Below are positions 25,359-35,573 of a stretch of DNA of 64,000 nt, in pieces. Position numbers and translations under genes: made by a program. The stretch lies in assembly GCA_025463055.1 (NCBI GenBank), contig JAOAPV010000047.1:84201-148200 (forward strand), given 5' to 3'. Source of the DNA: Candidatus Acidiferrum typicum. GTDB lineage: Bacteria; Acidobacteriota; Terriglobia; Acidiferrales; UBA7541. The notes under the pieces are model-generated. The model made no database searches. It saw only the letters and a program-made list of their open reading frames with translations, and was not told the DNA's origin. How positions within the stretch are numbered: position 1 is the stretch's first letter; each line of letters begins with the position of its first letter.

Positions 25359-26371
25359 CGATTTTTTTTCGCTTTTTTGCCTGGCGACGTTCGCGGCCAG
25401 CCGCTCGCTAAGGCAGCGGCTACCAGCGGCAGGAGCAGTTCATGATGGCCAGTGATGGCGTAGCCGCGCGACTCCTCTCCCTTGCGGCTACGATCGGAAG
25501 CTGTGGGGCGCCTTACTACATTCTGCAACGGACGGTAGTGCTGAATAAAGTCGAAGTTGGCGGTGGTGATTGGGCGAAGCGGAAGGCCGAGGTTGCGCAC
25601 GACGGAGACGGCTTTCAAAAAAACCTCAGGCAATAGAACAGCAGAGCCCCAATTTAAATAGATGCCGCCGGGATGCATTTGTTGCACCAGGGAACAGAAG
25701 AGACGGAAATCGAGGTGCGTGGCGGAGCCGAGAGCGGCGCCGTCAGCGGTGCGGTGCATGTGAGGAATGTCCGTGCCGATGGCGAGGTGCACGGTGACGG
25801 GAATGCGAAGTTTGTAGGCGGCGGCCAAGACGCTGGAGTCCGCGTAGGGGACGTCGATTACGGCGTTGTCGAGGAATTGGCCGGCGGCTTCACCGTAGCC
25901 GAGGCGGGCGCGCATGGCAACTTTTGCAATTTGGTTGAGATACTCACCCGTTTCCGCGGCCATGCCGAATGCGCCGGCACCGAGACCGGTTTCGACGTCT
26001 TCGGAAGTGTTGCCGGCGAGGGCGATTTCGAAATCGTGGACGAGCGCGGCGCCGTTCATAGCGAGCGAGGTGATGAAGCCGCGGCGCATGAGATCGATGA
26101 GCAGAGGGCCAAGGCCGACTTTGATTACGTGGCCGCCGATGCCCCAGAGAATGGTTTTGCGCTGCTTGCGGGCCTGATGAATCGCGGCGAGGAGATTGCG
26201 GAGGTCGGCGGCGGCGAGGAAGTTGGGGAGGGAAGCGAGAAATTTGTTCAGCGAGGGATTGGCGGCGGGTGGCTTGGCAAAATCGCGCACGCTGACTTTG
26301 CTCTTGCGGGAGGAAAGCGGATAGGTCTTGAGGTTGGTGAGGGTAATGGGGCCGGTGGAGTAGACGCTCAT
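25355..26371 (-). CDS. Deoxyhypusine synthase-like family protein
   Basis: 338 residues. The body resembles the NAD-binding fold of deoxyhypusine/homospermidine synthases: TILWGIGGHVIKVGLGPLLI, LAMNGAALVHDFEIALAGNT, KLRIPVTVHLAIGTDIPHMH and LNWGSAVLLPEVFLKAVSVV. The last block lines up with the loop that carries the catalytic lysine in true deoxyhypusine synthases, but here the Lys position appears to be Leu/Pro. Bacteria lack eIF5A, so hypusine formation is unlikely; a polyamine-related NAD enzyme or a non-catalytic homologue is possible. It heads an operon with a CPBP protease (4-bp overlap) and mtnA. The ATG has no good ribosome site. Family assignment is from pattern memory and moderately sure. 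Confidence 0.6.
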   Translation of the reverse strand: MSVYSTGPITLTNLKTYPLSSRKSKVSVRDFAKPPAANPSLNKFLASLPNFLAAADLRNLLAAIHQARKQRKTILWGIGGHVIKVGLGPLLIDLMRRGFITSLAMNGAALVHDFEIALAGNTSEDVETGLGAGAFGMAAETGEYLNQIAKVAMRARLGYGEAAGQFLDNAVIDVPYADSSVLAAAYKLRIPVTVHLAIGTDIPHMHRTADGAALGSATHLDFRLFCSLVQQMHPGGIYLNWGSAVLLPEVFLKAVSVVRNLGLPLRPITTANFDFIQHYRPLQNVVRRPTASDRSRKGEESRGYAITGHHELLLPLVAAALASGWPRTSPGKKAKKNR

Positions 26372-26737
26372 TTAGGAGGATTCACTGTAAGGCGAAGCAC
26401 GCGAGAGGCGCAAGTTTAAAGCGCCTCTCGCGGTTGGAGATAGAAGCGTCTCCGCGCTTCGCGTTTCGGTGCGGTGCCGGGGCTAAAGCCCCTGGACTAC
26501 TGTTGAAGGGGACAGCAGAGTTTGGCAACGGTGATTTTATTGCGGACCTATTCCCATCGCATCCAGAAGTATCCCGACCGCTATAGCGATTGCGATGCAC
26601 CCCGACGGCCAGGGGAAGCTAACACAGGGTTATCCGTGCGCCAACATCTTAGTAAATGCGCGCATGAAGGGGTCGATCTCGACTGCTTCCATTTCGCGTT
26701 TCAGGTTCAAGCAACGCAGATGTTATAAGATTCTAAG
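26372..26737. other. Intergenic region upstream of the nine-haem cytochrome
   Basis: 366 bp with no credible gene, between two divergent units. It holds the REP-like hairpin at 26479 and should contain the promoters of both the DHS-like operon and the cytochrome gene, which I cannot place. Confidence 0.4.
26479..26492 (+). repeat. REP-like hairpin GGGGC-TAAA-GCCCC
   Basis: A short perfect hairpin inside GGTGCCGGGGCTAAAGCCCC and followed by TGGACTA. A near copy, with the same flanks, occurs at 29437, about 3 kb away; the two sit on either side of the cytochrome/cupredoxin pair. Confidence 0.55.
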
Positions 26738-28381
26738 GTGAGAATTTGGCGAGCCTTGCGCTTGTTCTGCGGTGTGGCACTTTTGGCGATCGGGCTGTAC
26801 GTCGCGCGACTGATTTGGCATGGCTTTAGCACCGCTGGGGAGCCGTCCTATTTAGAAAAAACGGTGGCTCGCACGGCACGGAACCTGGCGATACCCCGGA
26901 AGGCCCGCCTCGAGGTAAACCCATGGAACGCTACGCCGGAAATTCTGAAGGAATCGCGCGAGAGCTTCCTGGACCGCTGTGCGAGCTGTCACGGTCAGGA
27001 CGGCTCGGGGCAAACCAGAGTTGGGCGTAGTCTCTACCCCAAAGTTCCAGACTTGCGGTTGCCTCGAACGCAGAATCTGACTGACGGAGAAATTCGCTAC
27101 ATTATCCGCAACGGCGTGCGATTGACAGGCATGCCCGGCTGGGCGAGCCCGCACGACGAGCAGAGCGACGACAGCTGGAAGCTGGTTCTGTTCATCCGCA
27201 GCCTGCGCCAACTAACCCCCAAAGAAAAGGAACAACAGGTAGCGATCGCAGGTTCGGCTCATTACGTTGGCTCGAGATCGTGCCAGAAGTGCCATGCGCA
27301 ACTCTACGAACACTGGCGAAAAACGCCGATGGCGAATGTGGTTCGCGATCCGCGCGAGTTTCCTGACGCCATTATTCCCGATCTTTCCACGAACAACATT
27401 GCTCGATTCCCGAAAGAGCAGGTCGCCCTGGTTTACGGCAGCGTTTGGAAACAGCGCTACTTCACGAAAAGAGGAGACGACTATTTTCCGGAACCAGCTC
27501 AGTGGGATGTGACGAACCACGTTTGGCGCCCGTATTTCGTGGCCAATGGAACCGACTGGTGGGCGACACTTTATCCCGCGGACAATATGCAGCGTCCCAC
27601 CGGACCTACGTGCGACGGATGCCACTCCGTTGATTACAACATTCACACCAAACAAGTAGCGGAGTGGAACGTGGGCTGCGAGCGCTGCCATGGCCCAGGA
27701 AGCGCGCACGTCGAGCATCCAACTCGCGGTAACACGCTAAATCCTGCGCGCATGGATTACGTCGCCGCCAGCGACACCTGTATTCAGTGCCATTCGCAAG
27801 GGCGCCCGCTCGCGAGCCCGATTGAGGGGAAATATTATGACTGGCCCGTGGGCTATCGCGTTGGGCTCAACCTGCGAGACTTCTGGCAACTGGAAGAGCA
27901 CACGCTCGGGCAAACGACCTTTACGCATTTCCCCGACGGAACAGCGCACAAGAATCGCATGCAGGGCAACGACTTCGTGCAGAGTGTGATGTACAAGCAC
28001 GGCATCACGTGCTTCAGTTGCCACGACGTGCACGGCACAGAGAACTATGCACAACTGCGAGAGCCTGCGAACAAGCTATGCCTGGATTGCCACGGCCCGA
28101 TGTCCCTAAATGGGCCGCGAACCGGTACGTTGCAGGAGCACACGCATCATAAAGACGGCTCGCCCGGGAGCCAATGTATTGCGTGCCACATGCCCAAGAT
28201 CGAGACGACCCTCGCGGACGTCAAGGTGCGGGCTCACACATTTGCTTTCATCTATCCGGTCATGACGGACAAGTACAAAGTCCCCAATCCATGCACGTCC
28301 TGTCATACGGATAAGTCCACGGCATGGGCGACAGAGGCATTGCGGCAGTGGCCGGAGCGCTCGTCTTGGCGAATGGAGTGA
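26738..28381 (+). CDS. Nine-haem cytochrome c (mono-haem domain fused to octahaem domain)
   Basis: 547 residues from a GTG start. An N-terminal anchor (ALRLFCGVALLAIGLYVARL) places it outside the inner membrane. Nine CxxCH haem sites are visible: CASCH in a mono-haem cytochrome c domain (about 75-160, with MPGW as a possible Met ligand), then CQKCH, CDGCH, CERCH, CIQCH, CFSCH, CLDCH, CIACH and CTSCH in a C-terminal region resembling cytochrome c554 / doubled-CxxCH proteins. The last haem is followed by only about 20 residues, whereas many relatives continue into HEAT or TPR repeats. It probably carries electrons in the periplasm; substrate and partner are unknown. A cupredoxin-like gene follows 281 bp later on the same strand. 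Confidence 0.9.
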   Translation: MRIWRALRLFCGVALLAIGLYVARLIWHGFSTAGEPSYLEKTVARTARNLAIPRKARLEVNPWNATPEILKESRESFLDRCASCHGQDGSGQTRVGRSLYPKVPDLRLPRTQNLTDGEIRYIIRNGVRLTGMPGWASPHDEQSDDSWKLVLFIRSLRQLTPKEKEQQVAIAGSAHYVGSRSCQKCHAQLYEHWRKTPMANVVRDPREFPDAIIPDLSTNNIARFPKEQVALVYGSVWKQRYFTKRGDDYFPEPAQWDVTNHVWRPYFVANGTDWWATLYPADNMQRPTGPTCDGCHSVDYNIHTKQVAEWNVGCERCHGPGSAHVEHPTRGNTLNPARMDYVAASDTCIQCHSQGRPLASPIEGKYYDWPVGYRVGLNLRDFWQLEEHTLGQTTFTHFPDGTAHKNRMQGNDFVQSVMYKHGITCFSCHDVHGTENYAQLREPANKLCLDCHGPMSLNGPRTGTLQEHTHHKDGSPGSQCIACHMPKIETTLADVKVRAHTFAFIYPVMTDKYKVPNPCTSCHTDKSTAWATEALRQWPERSSWRME

Positions 28382-28662
28382 CCGCTTGGCGACGAAATCA
28401 GGACCTTCTCCGAAGTCTCCTCCCACCAGCTAATGAGCCCAATGCTTGGTTCACGTTGGGGCTTAACAGATAGAACAACTTTGATGCGGTAGTTCCTTTG
28501 TGAGAATGAAAGGGAGTGGATAATTTAACAGGAAGTGCAGTGCTTCCCTCATCATTTCGATTCTGCTAATCGCTTCTCGCATGTTCTGACGCGCTGCACG
28601 CGATACCGGCCCCCGTTCAGGTCATTCCATGTTTGAGTTCTTGGAGAGGAGGGAAAACCGGA

Positions 28663-29370
28663 ATGCGACCGGCAAACGTATGCATGGCCGCCCTATCCAT
28701 TTTGTCCGTTTCAGCCGTGGTCGCGCCCGGCCCCCGCGGCGGGGCCATTATTGGAAGCGCGACCTATACAGGGACTCCACTGAAAGCTGAGCCCATCAAC
28801 CTGTCCAAGGAGCCTGTGTGCGTCAAAATGTATCCCAATGGGCTTATGACTGAGAAGGTGGTCACCGGTCCCGGCAACACGCTGCAGAATGTGGTCGTGT
28901 ACATTTCCGCCGGCTCGGACATTTCTACGGTGCCCACGACTGCGGCGAGCTTCGACCAACAGTCCTGCCACTACACCACGCACGTGCTCGCCTTTCGCGT
29001 GGGGCAGGACGTGAAGATCTCCAATAGCGACCCCTTCTCGCACAATATTCACCCTATCGCGAGAGTCAACCGTGAGTGGAACAGGATGCAACCAGCGGGT
29101 ACTCCTCCCTTTTCGTACTCGTACGAAAACGAGGAGTTCATTCCCGTAAAATGCAATATTCACTCTTGGATGCAGGCTTATTTTGTCGTTCTGAAGACCG
29201 GGCATTTTGCGGTAACGGGAGAAGACGGCCGATTTACGCTGCCGGCCCTTCCCCCAGGCACCTACACTGTCACTGCCTGGCACGAGACCTACGGTACGCG
29301 CAACCAGGAAATCACCATCGTTGGCGACCAAACGGTAAAGGTTAATTTCATCTTTCAGGCAAAACCCTAA
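28663..29370 (+). CDS. Exported cupredoxin-like / carboxypeptidase-regulatory-like protein
   Basis: 235 residues from ATG 28663, chosen because GGAGGG lies just upstream; the frame opens at 28633 without a site. After a signal peptide, the middle (about 100-185) looks like a cupredoxin: FRVGQDVKISNSDPFSHNIH supplies a His, and VKCNIHSWMQAYFVV supplies Cys, His and Met in the order of a type 1 copper site. The C-terminal 60 residues form a carboxypeptidase-regulatory-like beta domain (GRFTLPALPPGTYTVTAWHE). It could be a periplasmic electron carrier. Its place after a nine-haem cytochrome makes a shared redox chain plausible, but this is inference; the two are separated by 281 bp and may not be one operon. 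Confidence 0.82.
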   Translation: MRPANVCMAALSILSVSAVVAPGPRGGAIIGSATYTGTPLKAEPINLSKEPVCVKMYPNGLMTEKVVTGPGNTLQNVVVYISAGSDISTVPTTAASFDQQSCHYTTHVLAFRVGQDVKISNSDPFSHNIHPIARVNREWNRMQPAGTPPFSYSYENEEFIPVKCNIHSWMQAYFVVLKTGHFAVTGEDGRFTLPALPPGTYTVTAWHETYGTRNQEITIVGDQTVKVNFIFQAKP

Positions 29371-29436
29371 CGAGAAACTCTATCTGGTAAGTGCCATTCG
29401 CGGGGTTCGCTGCGGATTACGTCGAGGCGGGGTGCC

Positions 29437-29451
29437 GGGGCGTAAAGCCCC
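29437..29451 (+). repeat. REP-like hairpin, near copy of 26479
   Basis: GGGGC-GTAAA-GCCCC within GGTGCCGGGGCGTAAAGCCC, followed by TGGGCTAGA. Flanks match the copy at 26479 almost base for base. Confidence 0.55.
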
Positions 29452-29492
29452 TGGGCTAGACGGGCGCGGCGTCTCCACCGGATATGGTCGGT

Positions 29493-32351
29493 TTATTTTG
29501 CGGCGGTATTGTGGCCGTTGGGACTTATGCCTAAGACGCGGGCTAGGGCTTGGCCGGTGTAGGATTTTTTTGTGCGGGCGACTTGCTCGGGCGGGCCTTG
29601 CGCTACGATACGGCCGCCGCCTTCGCCGCCTTCGGGGCCGAGATCGATCACCCAGTCGGCTTGCTTGATGACGTCGAGGTGGTGCTCGATGATGAGGACG
29701 GTGTTGCCGAGAGAGACAAGGCGCTGGAGAACATCGAGCAGTTTGCGGACGTCGTCGAAATGCAGGCCGGTGGTGGGCTCGTCGAGAATGTAGAGAGTGC
29801 GGCCGGTTTGGCGCTTGGAGAGTTCGCGAGCGAGCTTAATGCGCTGGGCTTCGCCGCCGGAGAGCGTGGTGGCGGACTGCCCGAGCTGCACGTAGCCGAG
29901 GCCGACTTCGACGAGCGTGGCGAGCTTTTGCTGAACTTGCGGAATATTTTCGAGCAGCTTCAGGGCTTCGGAGGCGGGCAGATTCAGGACGTCCGAGATG
30001 GAGTGGCCTTTGAAGCGCACGGCTAGCGTTTCGGAATTGTAGCGGCGTCCGCGGCAGACTTCGCACGTGACGTACACATCCGGAAGAAAATTCATTTCGA
30101 TGCGGCGCAGGCCGTCGCCCTGGCAGGCTTCGCAGCGGCCTCCTTTTACGTTGAAGCTGAAGCGTCCGGGGCGATAGCCGCGCTCACGAGATTCGGGGAG
30201 CATGGCGAAAATTTCGCGAATGGGCGCGAAGACGCCGGTGTAGGTGGCGGGATTGGAACGCGGGGTGCGGCCGATGGGGGCCTGGTCGATCTCTATCACT
30301 TTGTCGATCTGATCGGCGCCGACGATTTCGCGATGCGCGCCGGGCGGCTCTTGCGAGCGGTAGAGTTTTTGCGCGAGGGCGCGGTAGAGAATGTCGTTGA
30401 CGAGCGTGGACTTGCCGGAGCCGGAGACTCCGGTGACGACCGTGAGCAGGCCGAGGGGAAGCGTCACGTCCACATCTTTCAGATTGTTGGCGCGGGCGCC
30501 GAGAATCTGGATGCCCTTACCATTGGGACTGCGGCGCGTTTCAGGGACGGAGATTTGGGCGGCGCCGCTTAGGTAGCGTCCGGTTAGCGATTCGGCGCTG
30601 GCGGCGATTTGCTCTGGTTTGCCGTGAGCGACGAGGTAGCCGCCGGCATCGCCCGCGCCGGGGCCGAGGTCGACGACGAAATCGGCGCGGCGAATGGTGT
30701 CTTCATCATGCTCGACAACGAGGACGGTGTTGCCTAGATTGCGAAGCTGCTCGAGGGAGCCGAGGAGGCGATCATTGTCGCGCGCGTGCAGACCGATGGA
30801 TGGCTCGTCGAGAACGTAGAGGACTCCGCGGAGGCGGGAGCCGATTTGCGTGGCGAGGCGAATGCGCTGGGCTTCGCCGCCGGAGAGCGTGGCGGCCGAG
30901 CGGTTTAGGCTTAGATAGCCTAATCCTACGGCGAGAAGAAAATCGAGGCGCTCGGCAACTTCTTCGAGCGGGCGGCCGGCGACTTCGCGCTGGCGCGGAG
31001 TGAGCTGCGAAAGAATTTTATCGACGGCAGGGCGAGCGGCGGCCAGGGAGAACGCGGTGAAATCGGCGATGGACCAACCGGCGAGCTTCACCGCGAGCGA
31101 TTCAGGACGCAGACGCTTGCCGTGGCAGACGCTGCAAAGCGTGGCGGACATGTATTGCGTCATCCATTCACGATAGGAATCGGAATTAGATTCCTGGAAA
31201 TTGCGATCCAGAAATTTCAGGACGCCGGTGAAGCGGTAGCCCTTGTCCACGCGGGCCTGCTTGCGCGTATGGTTCCCTTGTTCATTGGGCGGCGGATAGC
31301 CGTACAAAATCAGGTTCTGCACGCGCGCGGGCTGCTTCTCAAAGGGCGTTTCAAGATTGAACTGGTGGGCGTAGGCGGCGAGTTCGAGGTTGCGCTTCAA
31401 AAGCGCGGAGCCGGAACCAGGACCTAGCCCGCCGTCGAAGAGCGGGCGGGTCCAGTCCACTACGACGCGGGCGGGATCGAAATCGTATTTGGAGCCGAGA
31501 CCGTTGCAGGCCGGGCACGCGCCATAGGGAGAGTTAAAGCTGAAGGAGCGCGGCTCGAGCTGCGGGACGGAAATGCCGCAATCGGGGCAGGCGAGTTTTT
31601 CGGAGAAGACGTGGTCCTTGCCACCGACGATGGAGACGGTGACCAGACCAGAAGCTAGCTTTAGCGCGGTGACGATGGATTGCTCGAGGCGTGAAGCGAT
31701 ACCTTGTTTGACGAGCAGACGGTCGATGACGACTTCGATGGTGTGGTTCTTGCGCTTGTCGAGGACTGGCGGCGCGTCGAGTGGGTACAGCTCGCCATCG
31801 ATGCGTACGCGGACGTAGCCATCTTGCGCGAGCTTTTCCAGCTCCTTGCGATAGGCGCCTTTTCGGCCGCGGACGATGGGCGCGAGGATCATGATGCGAT
31901 CGTCGGGCTTGCAGAGGTCGCCATTGAGAATGGCTTGCACGATCTGTTCGCTGGACTGACGGGTGATGGGCTTGCCGCAATTGGGGCAATGGGGAACGCC
32001 GATGGAGCTGTAGATGACGCGCAGATAGTCGTAGATTTCCGTGATGGTGCCGACCGTGGAGCGCGGGGAGCGCGTGGTGGTTTTCTGCTCGATGGCAATG
32101 GAGGGGGAAAGCCCTTCGATCACGTCGACGTCGGGACGCTCCATCTGGTCGAGGAATTGGCGGGCGTAGGCGGAGAGGGATTCGACGTAGCGGCGCTGGC
32201 CCTCGGCGTAAATCGTGTCGAAGGCTAGGGAGGATTTGCCGGAGCCGGAGAGGCCGGTGATGACCGTGAGGGAGTTGCGGGGAATTTCGACGCTAATGTT
32301 CTTGAGATTGTGCTGGCGCGCGCCGCGGACAACGAGTTTCGTCAGGCCCAT
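29493..32351 (-). CDS. uvrA: UvrABC excinuclease subunit A
   Basis: 952 residues from ATG 32351 ([19 protein letters not shown]), the usual start; the frame extends to 32450 but without family similarity. GGAGGG lies about 14 bases upstream. Both ABC modules are complete: Walker [10 protein letters not shown] and GVSGSGKST, signature LSGGEAQR twice, and Walker B followed by DEPSIGLH and DEPTTGLH. The zinc-binding pairs are present (CPDCG with [16 protein letters not shown] with CEVCRGRRY), as is the UvrB-binding region ([14 protein letters not shown]). UvrA dimers find DNA lesions in nucleotide excision repair. It is a single-gene unit here; no LexA-type box was recognised. Confidence 0.98.
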   Translation of the reverse strand: MGLTKLVVRGARQHNLKNISVEIPRNSLTVITGLSGSGKSSLAFDTIYAEGQRRYVESLSAYARQFLDQMERPDVDVIEGLSPSIAIEQKTTTRSPRSTVGTITEIYDYLRVIYSSIGVPHCPNCGKPITRQSSEQIVQAILNGDLCKPDDRIMILAPIVRGRKGAYRKELEKLAQDGYVRVRIDGELYPLDAPPVLDKRKNHTIEVVIDRLLVKQGIASRLEQSIVTALKLASGLVTVSIVGGKDHVFSEKLACPDCGISVPQLEPRSFSFNSPYGACPACNGLGSKYDFDPARVVVDWTRPLFDGGLGPGSGSALLKRNLELAAYAHQFNLETPFEKQPARVQNLILYGYPPPNEQGNHTRKQARVDKGYRFTGVLKFLDRNFQESNSDSYREWMTQYMSATLCSVCHGKRLRPESLAVKLAGWSIADFTAFSLAAARPAVDKILSQLTPRQREVAGRPLEEVAERLDFLLAVGLGYLSLNRSAATLSGGEAQRIRLATQIGSRLRGVLYVLDEPSIGLHARDNDRLLGSLEQLRNLGNTVLVVEHDEDTIRRADFVVDLGPGAGDAGGYLVAHGKPEQIAASAESLTGRYLSGAAQISVPETRRSPNGKGIQILGARANNLKDVDVTLPLGLLTVVTGVSGSGKSTLVNDILYRALAQKLYRSQEPPGAHREIVGADQIDKVIEIDQAPIGRTPRSNPATYTGVFAPIREIFAMLPESRERGYRPGRFSFNVKGGRCEACQGDGLRRIEMNFLPDVYVTCEVCRGRRYNSETLAVRFKGHSISDVLNLPASEALKLLENIPQVQQKLATLVEVGLGYVQLGQSATTLSGGEAQRIKLARELSKRQTGRTLYILDEPTTGLHFDDVRKLLDVLQRLVSLGNTVLIIEHHLDVIKQADWVIDLGPEGGEGGGRIVAQGPPEQVARTKKSYTGQALARVLGISPNGHNTAAK

Positions 32352-32891
32352 GATCCCCAAACGCTCCCTCCACAGGAGCCCTGGCACCCAGTGGGTAGAC
32401 TGAGGCCAGAATAACTCTTCACGATAGCAGGGGCGAGTTGGCGCGGTCAACTTGGGGATGAGAGTGTATCGCGGAGGCTTACAGCAAATCCTGTAGAGTA
32501 TTTATGTTACGGGTAAAATTTGGCCGGGGGTGTCACGTTTTTACTCGGATTTATGCAGCAATATGCTGAGAAAGAAGGACTTACCGATGGCGTTCGGGTT
32601 GCACCCCAGAGAATGTGGGGGACGCGAGCCGAGGATCCCTTTAGGGGATTGAGGGCTGGGCCGGTTCGCTCGTCCCCCTTTTTCATTTTCGCTCCCCCCC
32701 ATTTTCAGTTTAGTTGGTCAGATTCGACGCTGTACTCGGGCGCTCGAACTCCGAAGAGACCCCAAACATAAAGGTGAATGTCGTCCCTGCCGTGTAAACC
32801 CGACCACTGCGTCTATTCAAGATTTTCTTAGGGTGGGTCAGGCCTGACAGGGTTCGGGGCGCACGCTTATGCTGCGCTCGGCGGCCAGATG
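32352..32891. other. Intergenic region between uvrA and the cytochrome oxidase operon
   Basis: 540 bp without an established gene. The left part must hold the uvrA promoter. The middle holds a strong structured element with a T run (see 32617). On the minus strand a weak frame ending FTFMFGVSSEFERPSTAS at about 32710-32820 recalls a beta-barrel tail and may be a remnant, but this is not firm. Confidence 0.4.
32617..32683 (+). terminator. Branched stem with T run; terminator of an unseen rightward transcript
   Basis: Outer stem GGGGGACG (32617-32624) pairs with CGTCCCCC (32671-32678); a second stem GAGCCG/CGGTTC (32626-32631 with 32662-32667) and an inner hairpin ATCCC/GGGAT (32635-32639 with 32645-32649) continue inside; TTTTT follows at 32679-32683. 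It works only in the plus direction, yet no plus-strand gene precedes it since uvrA starts divergently. A small RNA starting near 32.5 kb would explain it. Confidence 0.5.
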
Positions 32892-33206
32892 CTAGGTCCA
32901 GGAGCGGGAAACGTAATCGCTCATAGTCATGAAGAGCATTATGGCGAGCCAAAAAACGGAGGCGATGATAACGAGCTGCGTGCGCTTGGGGCTGTACTTT
33001 GCGTGCATGAAGAAGAGGACGACGAGCGAAGCTTTAAAGACCGCGATGGTGAGGGCGACGATGATGTTCAAGCCGGAGAAATACTGATTGAGATCGATCT
33101 TGGCGGCGACGACGGTTAGAAAGGTGCAGATCATGAGAGCGGCGAAAATGGTGAGATAGAGCGTTGGTGATGCGATGTGGTGTTGTTCGCTGTGTTGTTC
33201 GGACAC
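32892..33206 (-). CDS. ctaF: Cytochrome c oxidase subunit IV (small membrane subunit)
   Basis: 104 residues with three predicted membrane segments (YLTIFAALMICTFLTVVAAK, IVALTIAVFKASLVVLFFMH, LVIIASVFWLAIMLFMTM). The pattern KASLVVLFFMHAKYSPK is typical of the prokaryotic subunit IV family. It is the last gene of the act-cta unit, 25 bp after ctaE. The subunit is not catalytic; it helps assembly or stability of the caa3-type oxidase. The N-terminus is His/Gln-rich (SEQHSEQHHIASP). Confidence 0.9.
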   Translation of the reverse strand: MSEQHSEQHHIASPTLYLTIFAALMICTFLTVVAAKIDLNQYFSGLNIIVALTIAVFKASLVVLFFMHAKYSPKRTQLVIIASVFWLAIMLFMTMSDYVSRSWT

Positions 33207-33231
33207 GCGGGTGCCTTTCTTCAGCCTGCCA

Positions 33232-33885
33232 TCAATGACGATCGATCAGGTAGAGCAACGGGAACAGAAAAATCCACACGATATCGACGAAGTGCCAGTA
33301 TAGGCCGATGTTTTCCACCGGCGTGTTGTATTCCGGCGTGAAGCGGCCGCGCAAAGATTCCCTGATGAGCCAAAGAAGCAGGCCGGCACCGATGATCATG
33401 TGCAGGGCGTGCAGGCCAGTCATGCCGAAATATAGCGAGAAGAAAAGCTGCGCGTGGGCGTTGGTGGCAGCATCCGCGCCGGGCTCGAACTGGAAATTCC
33501 AGCCGGGAATGTGGTGCTCGACGTATTTGTCGTGATACTCGACGGACTTAATGCCGAGAAAGACTGTGCCGAGGACCAGTGTGGCGATCAGGAACCAGGT
33601 GAGCGCTTTTTTCTTACCAGTTTGCGAGGCCCAGACAGCCATGGCCATGGTTAAGCTGCTGCCAATGAGGACGACGGTGTTGATGGCGCCCCAGGACAGT
33701 TTGATGGTCTTGCTGGCTTCACTAAAAATGTCGGGATAGGTCGAACGATTGAGCGTGTAGGTCATGAACAGGCCAGCGAAGAAAAGCACTTCGGTGGACA
33801 GGAAGATCCACATGCCGAGCGAAGCGGTTTCCCGCTGCTGCTCCAACGTTCGATACTGTTCGTACAGTTCTCCGGTGCGATGCAC
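33232..33885 (-). CDS. ctaE: Cytochrome c oxidase subunit III
   Basis: 217 residues, the short five-helix form of subunit III found in caa3-type oxidases. Typical blocks are present: [20 protein letters not shown], a central helix ([20 protein letters not shown]), [20 protein letters not shown], and the C-terminal [20 protein letters not shown]. It is a membrane subunit with no metal centre that supports proton-uptake stability. It lies 18 bp downstream of ctaD and 25 bp upstream of ctaF in the same transcription unit. Confidence 0.95.
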   Translation of the reverse strand: MHRTGELYEQYRTLEQQRETASLGMWIFLSTEVLFFAGLFMTYTLNRSTYPDIFSEASKTIKLSWGAINTVVLIGSSLTMAMAVWASQTGKKKALTWFLIATLVLGTVFLGIKSVEYHDKYVEHHIPGWNFQFEPGADAATNAHAQLFFSLYFGMTGLHALHMIIGAGLLLWLIRESLRGRFTPEYNTPVENIGLYWHFVDIVWIFLFPLLYLIDRH

Positions 33886-33903
33886 GCGGGGCTCCTCTAA
33901 AGT

Positions 33904-35571
33904 TTAGTCGTCTCCGTGCGCGAGTGCAGGCGCACCACTTACATCCAGGCCGAGATCCGGCCGGTTATCGTAGTCGTACGGCTCCCAAGTGACTTCGGGC
34001 GTGACATCGAAATTTTCGGTAGGCGGTGGCGAAGGCGTTCGCCATTCGAGCCCCGTACCGGGCCAGGGGTTGGGACCAGCTATTGCGCCGTAGCGCATGG
34101 ACCAAGTGAGATAAATCATCGGAAGTAGATAGCCGAGCGCGAGGATGGAGGCCCCGGCGGTGGACATCACGTTGAGTACTTGAAATTCAGGGGGATAGCT
34201 GGCGTAGCGGCGGGGCATGCCCAAGTAGCCAAGGATGAATTGCGGAAAGAACGTGAGATTGAAGCCGAGGAACAAGGTAATCGCGGCGATGCGCGCGAGA
34301 AATTCCGGATATAGCTTGCCGGTGATCTTGGGCCACCAGTAGTGCAAGCCGCCAACGTAGCCCATCACCGCGCCGCCGACCATGATGTAGTGGAAATGCG
34401 CGATGACGAAATAAGTGTCGTGGAGATGAATGTCCAAGCCGAGGCACGCGAGGAATAGGCCGGTAAGCCCGCCGATGAGAAAGAGGCCGATGAAGCCCAG
34501 GGCGTAAAGCATCGGAGTGTCGTAAGAGATGGAACCTTTATAGAGCGTGGAGGTCCAATTGAAGACCTTCACAGCGGAAGGAATCGCTACAAGGTAGCTG
34601 AGCAGCGAAAAGGTGAGCGCGGCATAGGTGGATTCGCCGGTCACAAACATGTGATGAGCCCAAACAAAGAAGCCGATAACGGCGATGGCGATACTGGAGC
34701 CAGCGATGAAGGAGTAGCCAAAGATTGGCTTGCGCGCGAAGGTCGGAATGATCTCGCTGATGACGCCCATGGCCGGCAAAATCATGATGTAGACGGCGGG
34801 ATGGGAGTAAAACCAGAACAAGTGCTGGAAGAGAATGGGGTCGCCGCCGAGCGCGGGATTGAAGAAGCCGAGGTGGAACACGCGTTCCAAGCCGGCGAGG
34901 AGCAACGTGATGGCAATCACGGGAGTGCCGAGAATGAAGATGATGCTCGTAGCGTATTGCGCCCAAACGAAAAGCGGCAAGCGGAACCAGGTCATACCGG
35001 GCGCACGCATGGTGTGCACGGTAACGATAAAGTTCAAGCCCGTCAGGATGGAGGAGAATCCGTTGATAAAGACGCCGAGTACGGCGGGCGTGACGGCGGA
35101 ATTGGAATAGACGCTGCTGAGCGGCGTGTAAAAAGTCCAGCCGGTATCGAGGCCGCCGGTGGAGAAGGAATAGAGAACGAAGCAGCCACCGACGAGGTAA
35201 ATATACCAGCTCAAAAGATTGATCTTGGGAAAGGCCAGATCCTTGGCGCCAATCATGATGGGCAACAGGAAATTGCCCAGAACGGCGGGAATGGAAGGAA
35301 TCAGGAAAAAGAAGATCATAGCCACGCCATGCATGGTGAACAGCTTGTTGTAAGTTTCCGGCGTGACGAGCAGACCCTTGGGGCTGAGCAGGTGAATGCG
35401 AATCATGGTGGCGAACGCGCCGCCGATGAAGAAAAAGAAAGTGACCGAAGCGAGATAGAGCAGGGCGATGCGCTTATGGTCGGTGGTAAGAAGCCACGAA
35501 CGAATGCCCCAGGTGGCGTTGAGATAATGCTCGCGCGGCATTTGATTAACCGCTGCTGGTGTGGCGCTCAT
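33904..35571 (-). CDS. ctaD: Cytochrome c oxidase subunit I
   Basis: 555 residues with twelve predicted helices. All active-site residues are visible: the low-spin haem His in [18 protein letters not shown], the CuB His and cross-linked Tyr in [17 protein letters not shown], the two further CuB His in [10 protein letters not shown], and the haem a3/a His pair in [17 protein letters not shown]. The Tyr of HPAVY marks the A-type haem-copper oxidases. It reduces oxygen to water and pumps protons. It starts 2 bp after the ctaC stop codon, so the pair is tightly coupled. Confidence 0.98.
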   Translation of the reverse strand: MSATPAAVNQMPREHYLNATWGIRSWLLTTDHKRIALLYLASVTFFFFIGGAFATMIRIHLLSPKGLLVTPETYNKLFTMHGVAMIFFFLIPSIPAVLGNFLLPIMIGAKDLAFPKINLLSWYIYLVGGCFVLYSFSTGGLDTGWTFYTPLSSVYSNSAVTPAVLGVFINGFSSILTGLNFIVTVHTMRAPGMTWFRLPLFVWAQYATSIIFILGTPVIAITLLLAGLERVFHLGFFNPALGGDPILFQHLFWFYSHPAVYIMILPAMGVISEIIPTFARKPIFGYSFIAGSSIAIAVIGFFVWAHHMFVTGESTYAALTFSLLSYLVAIPSAVKVFNWTSTLYKGSISYDTPMLYALGFIGLFLIGGLTGLFLACLGLDIHLHDTYFVIAHFHYIMVGGAVMGYVGGLHYWWPKITGKLYPEFLARIAAITLFLGFNLTFFPQFILGYLGMPRRYASYPPEFQVLNVMSTAGASILALGYLLPMIYLTWSMRYGAIAGPNPWPGTGLEWRTPSPPPTENFDVTPEVTWEPYDYDNRPDLGLDVSGAPALAHGDD

Positions 35572-35573
35572 AA

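Noticed and set aside
32710..32830. Possible beta-barrel C-terminus on the minus strand
   Set aside because: Only about 30 residues look plausible and nothing upstream supports a gene; chance cannot be excluded.
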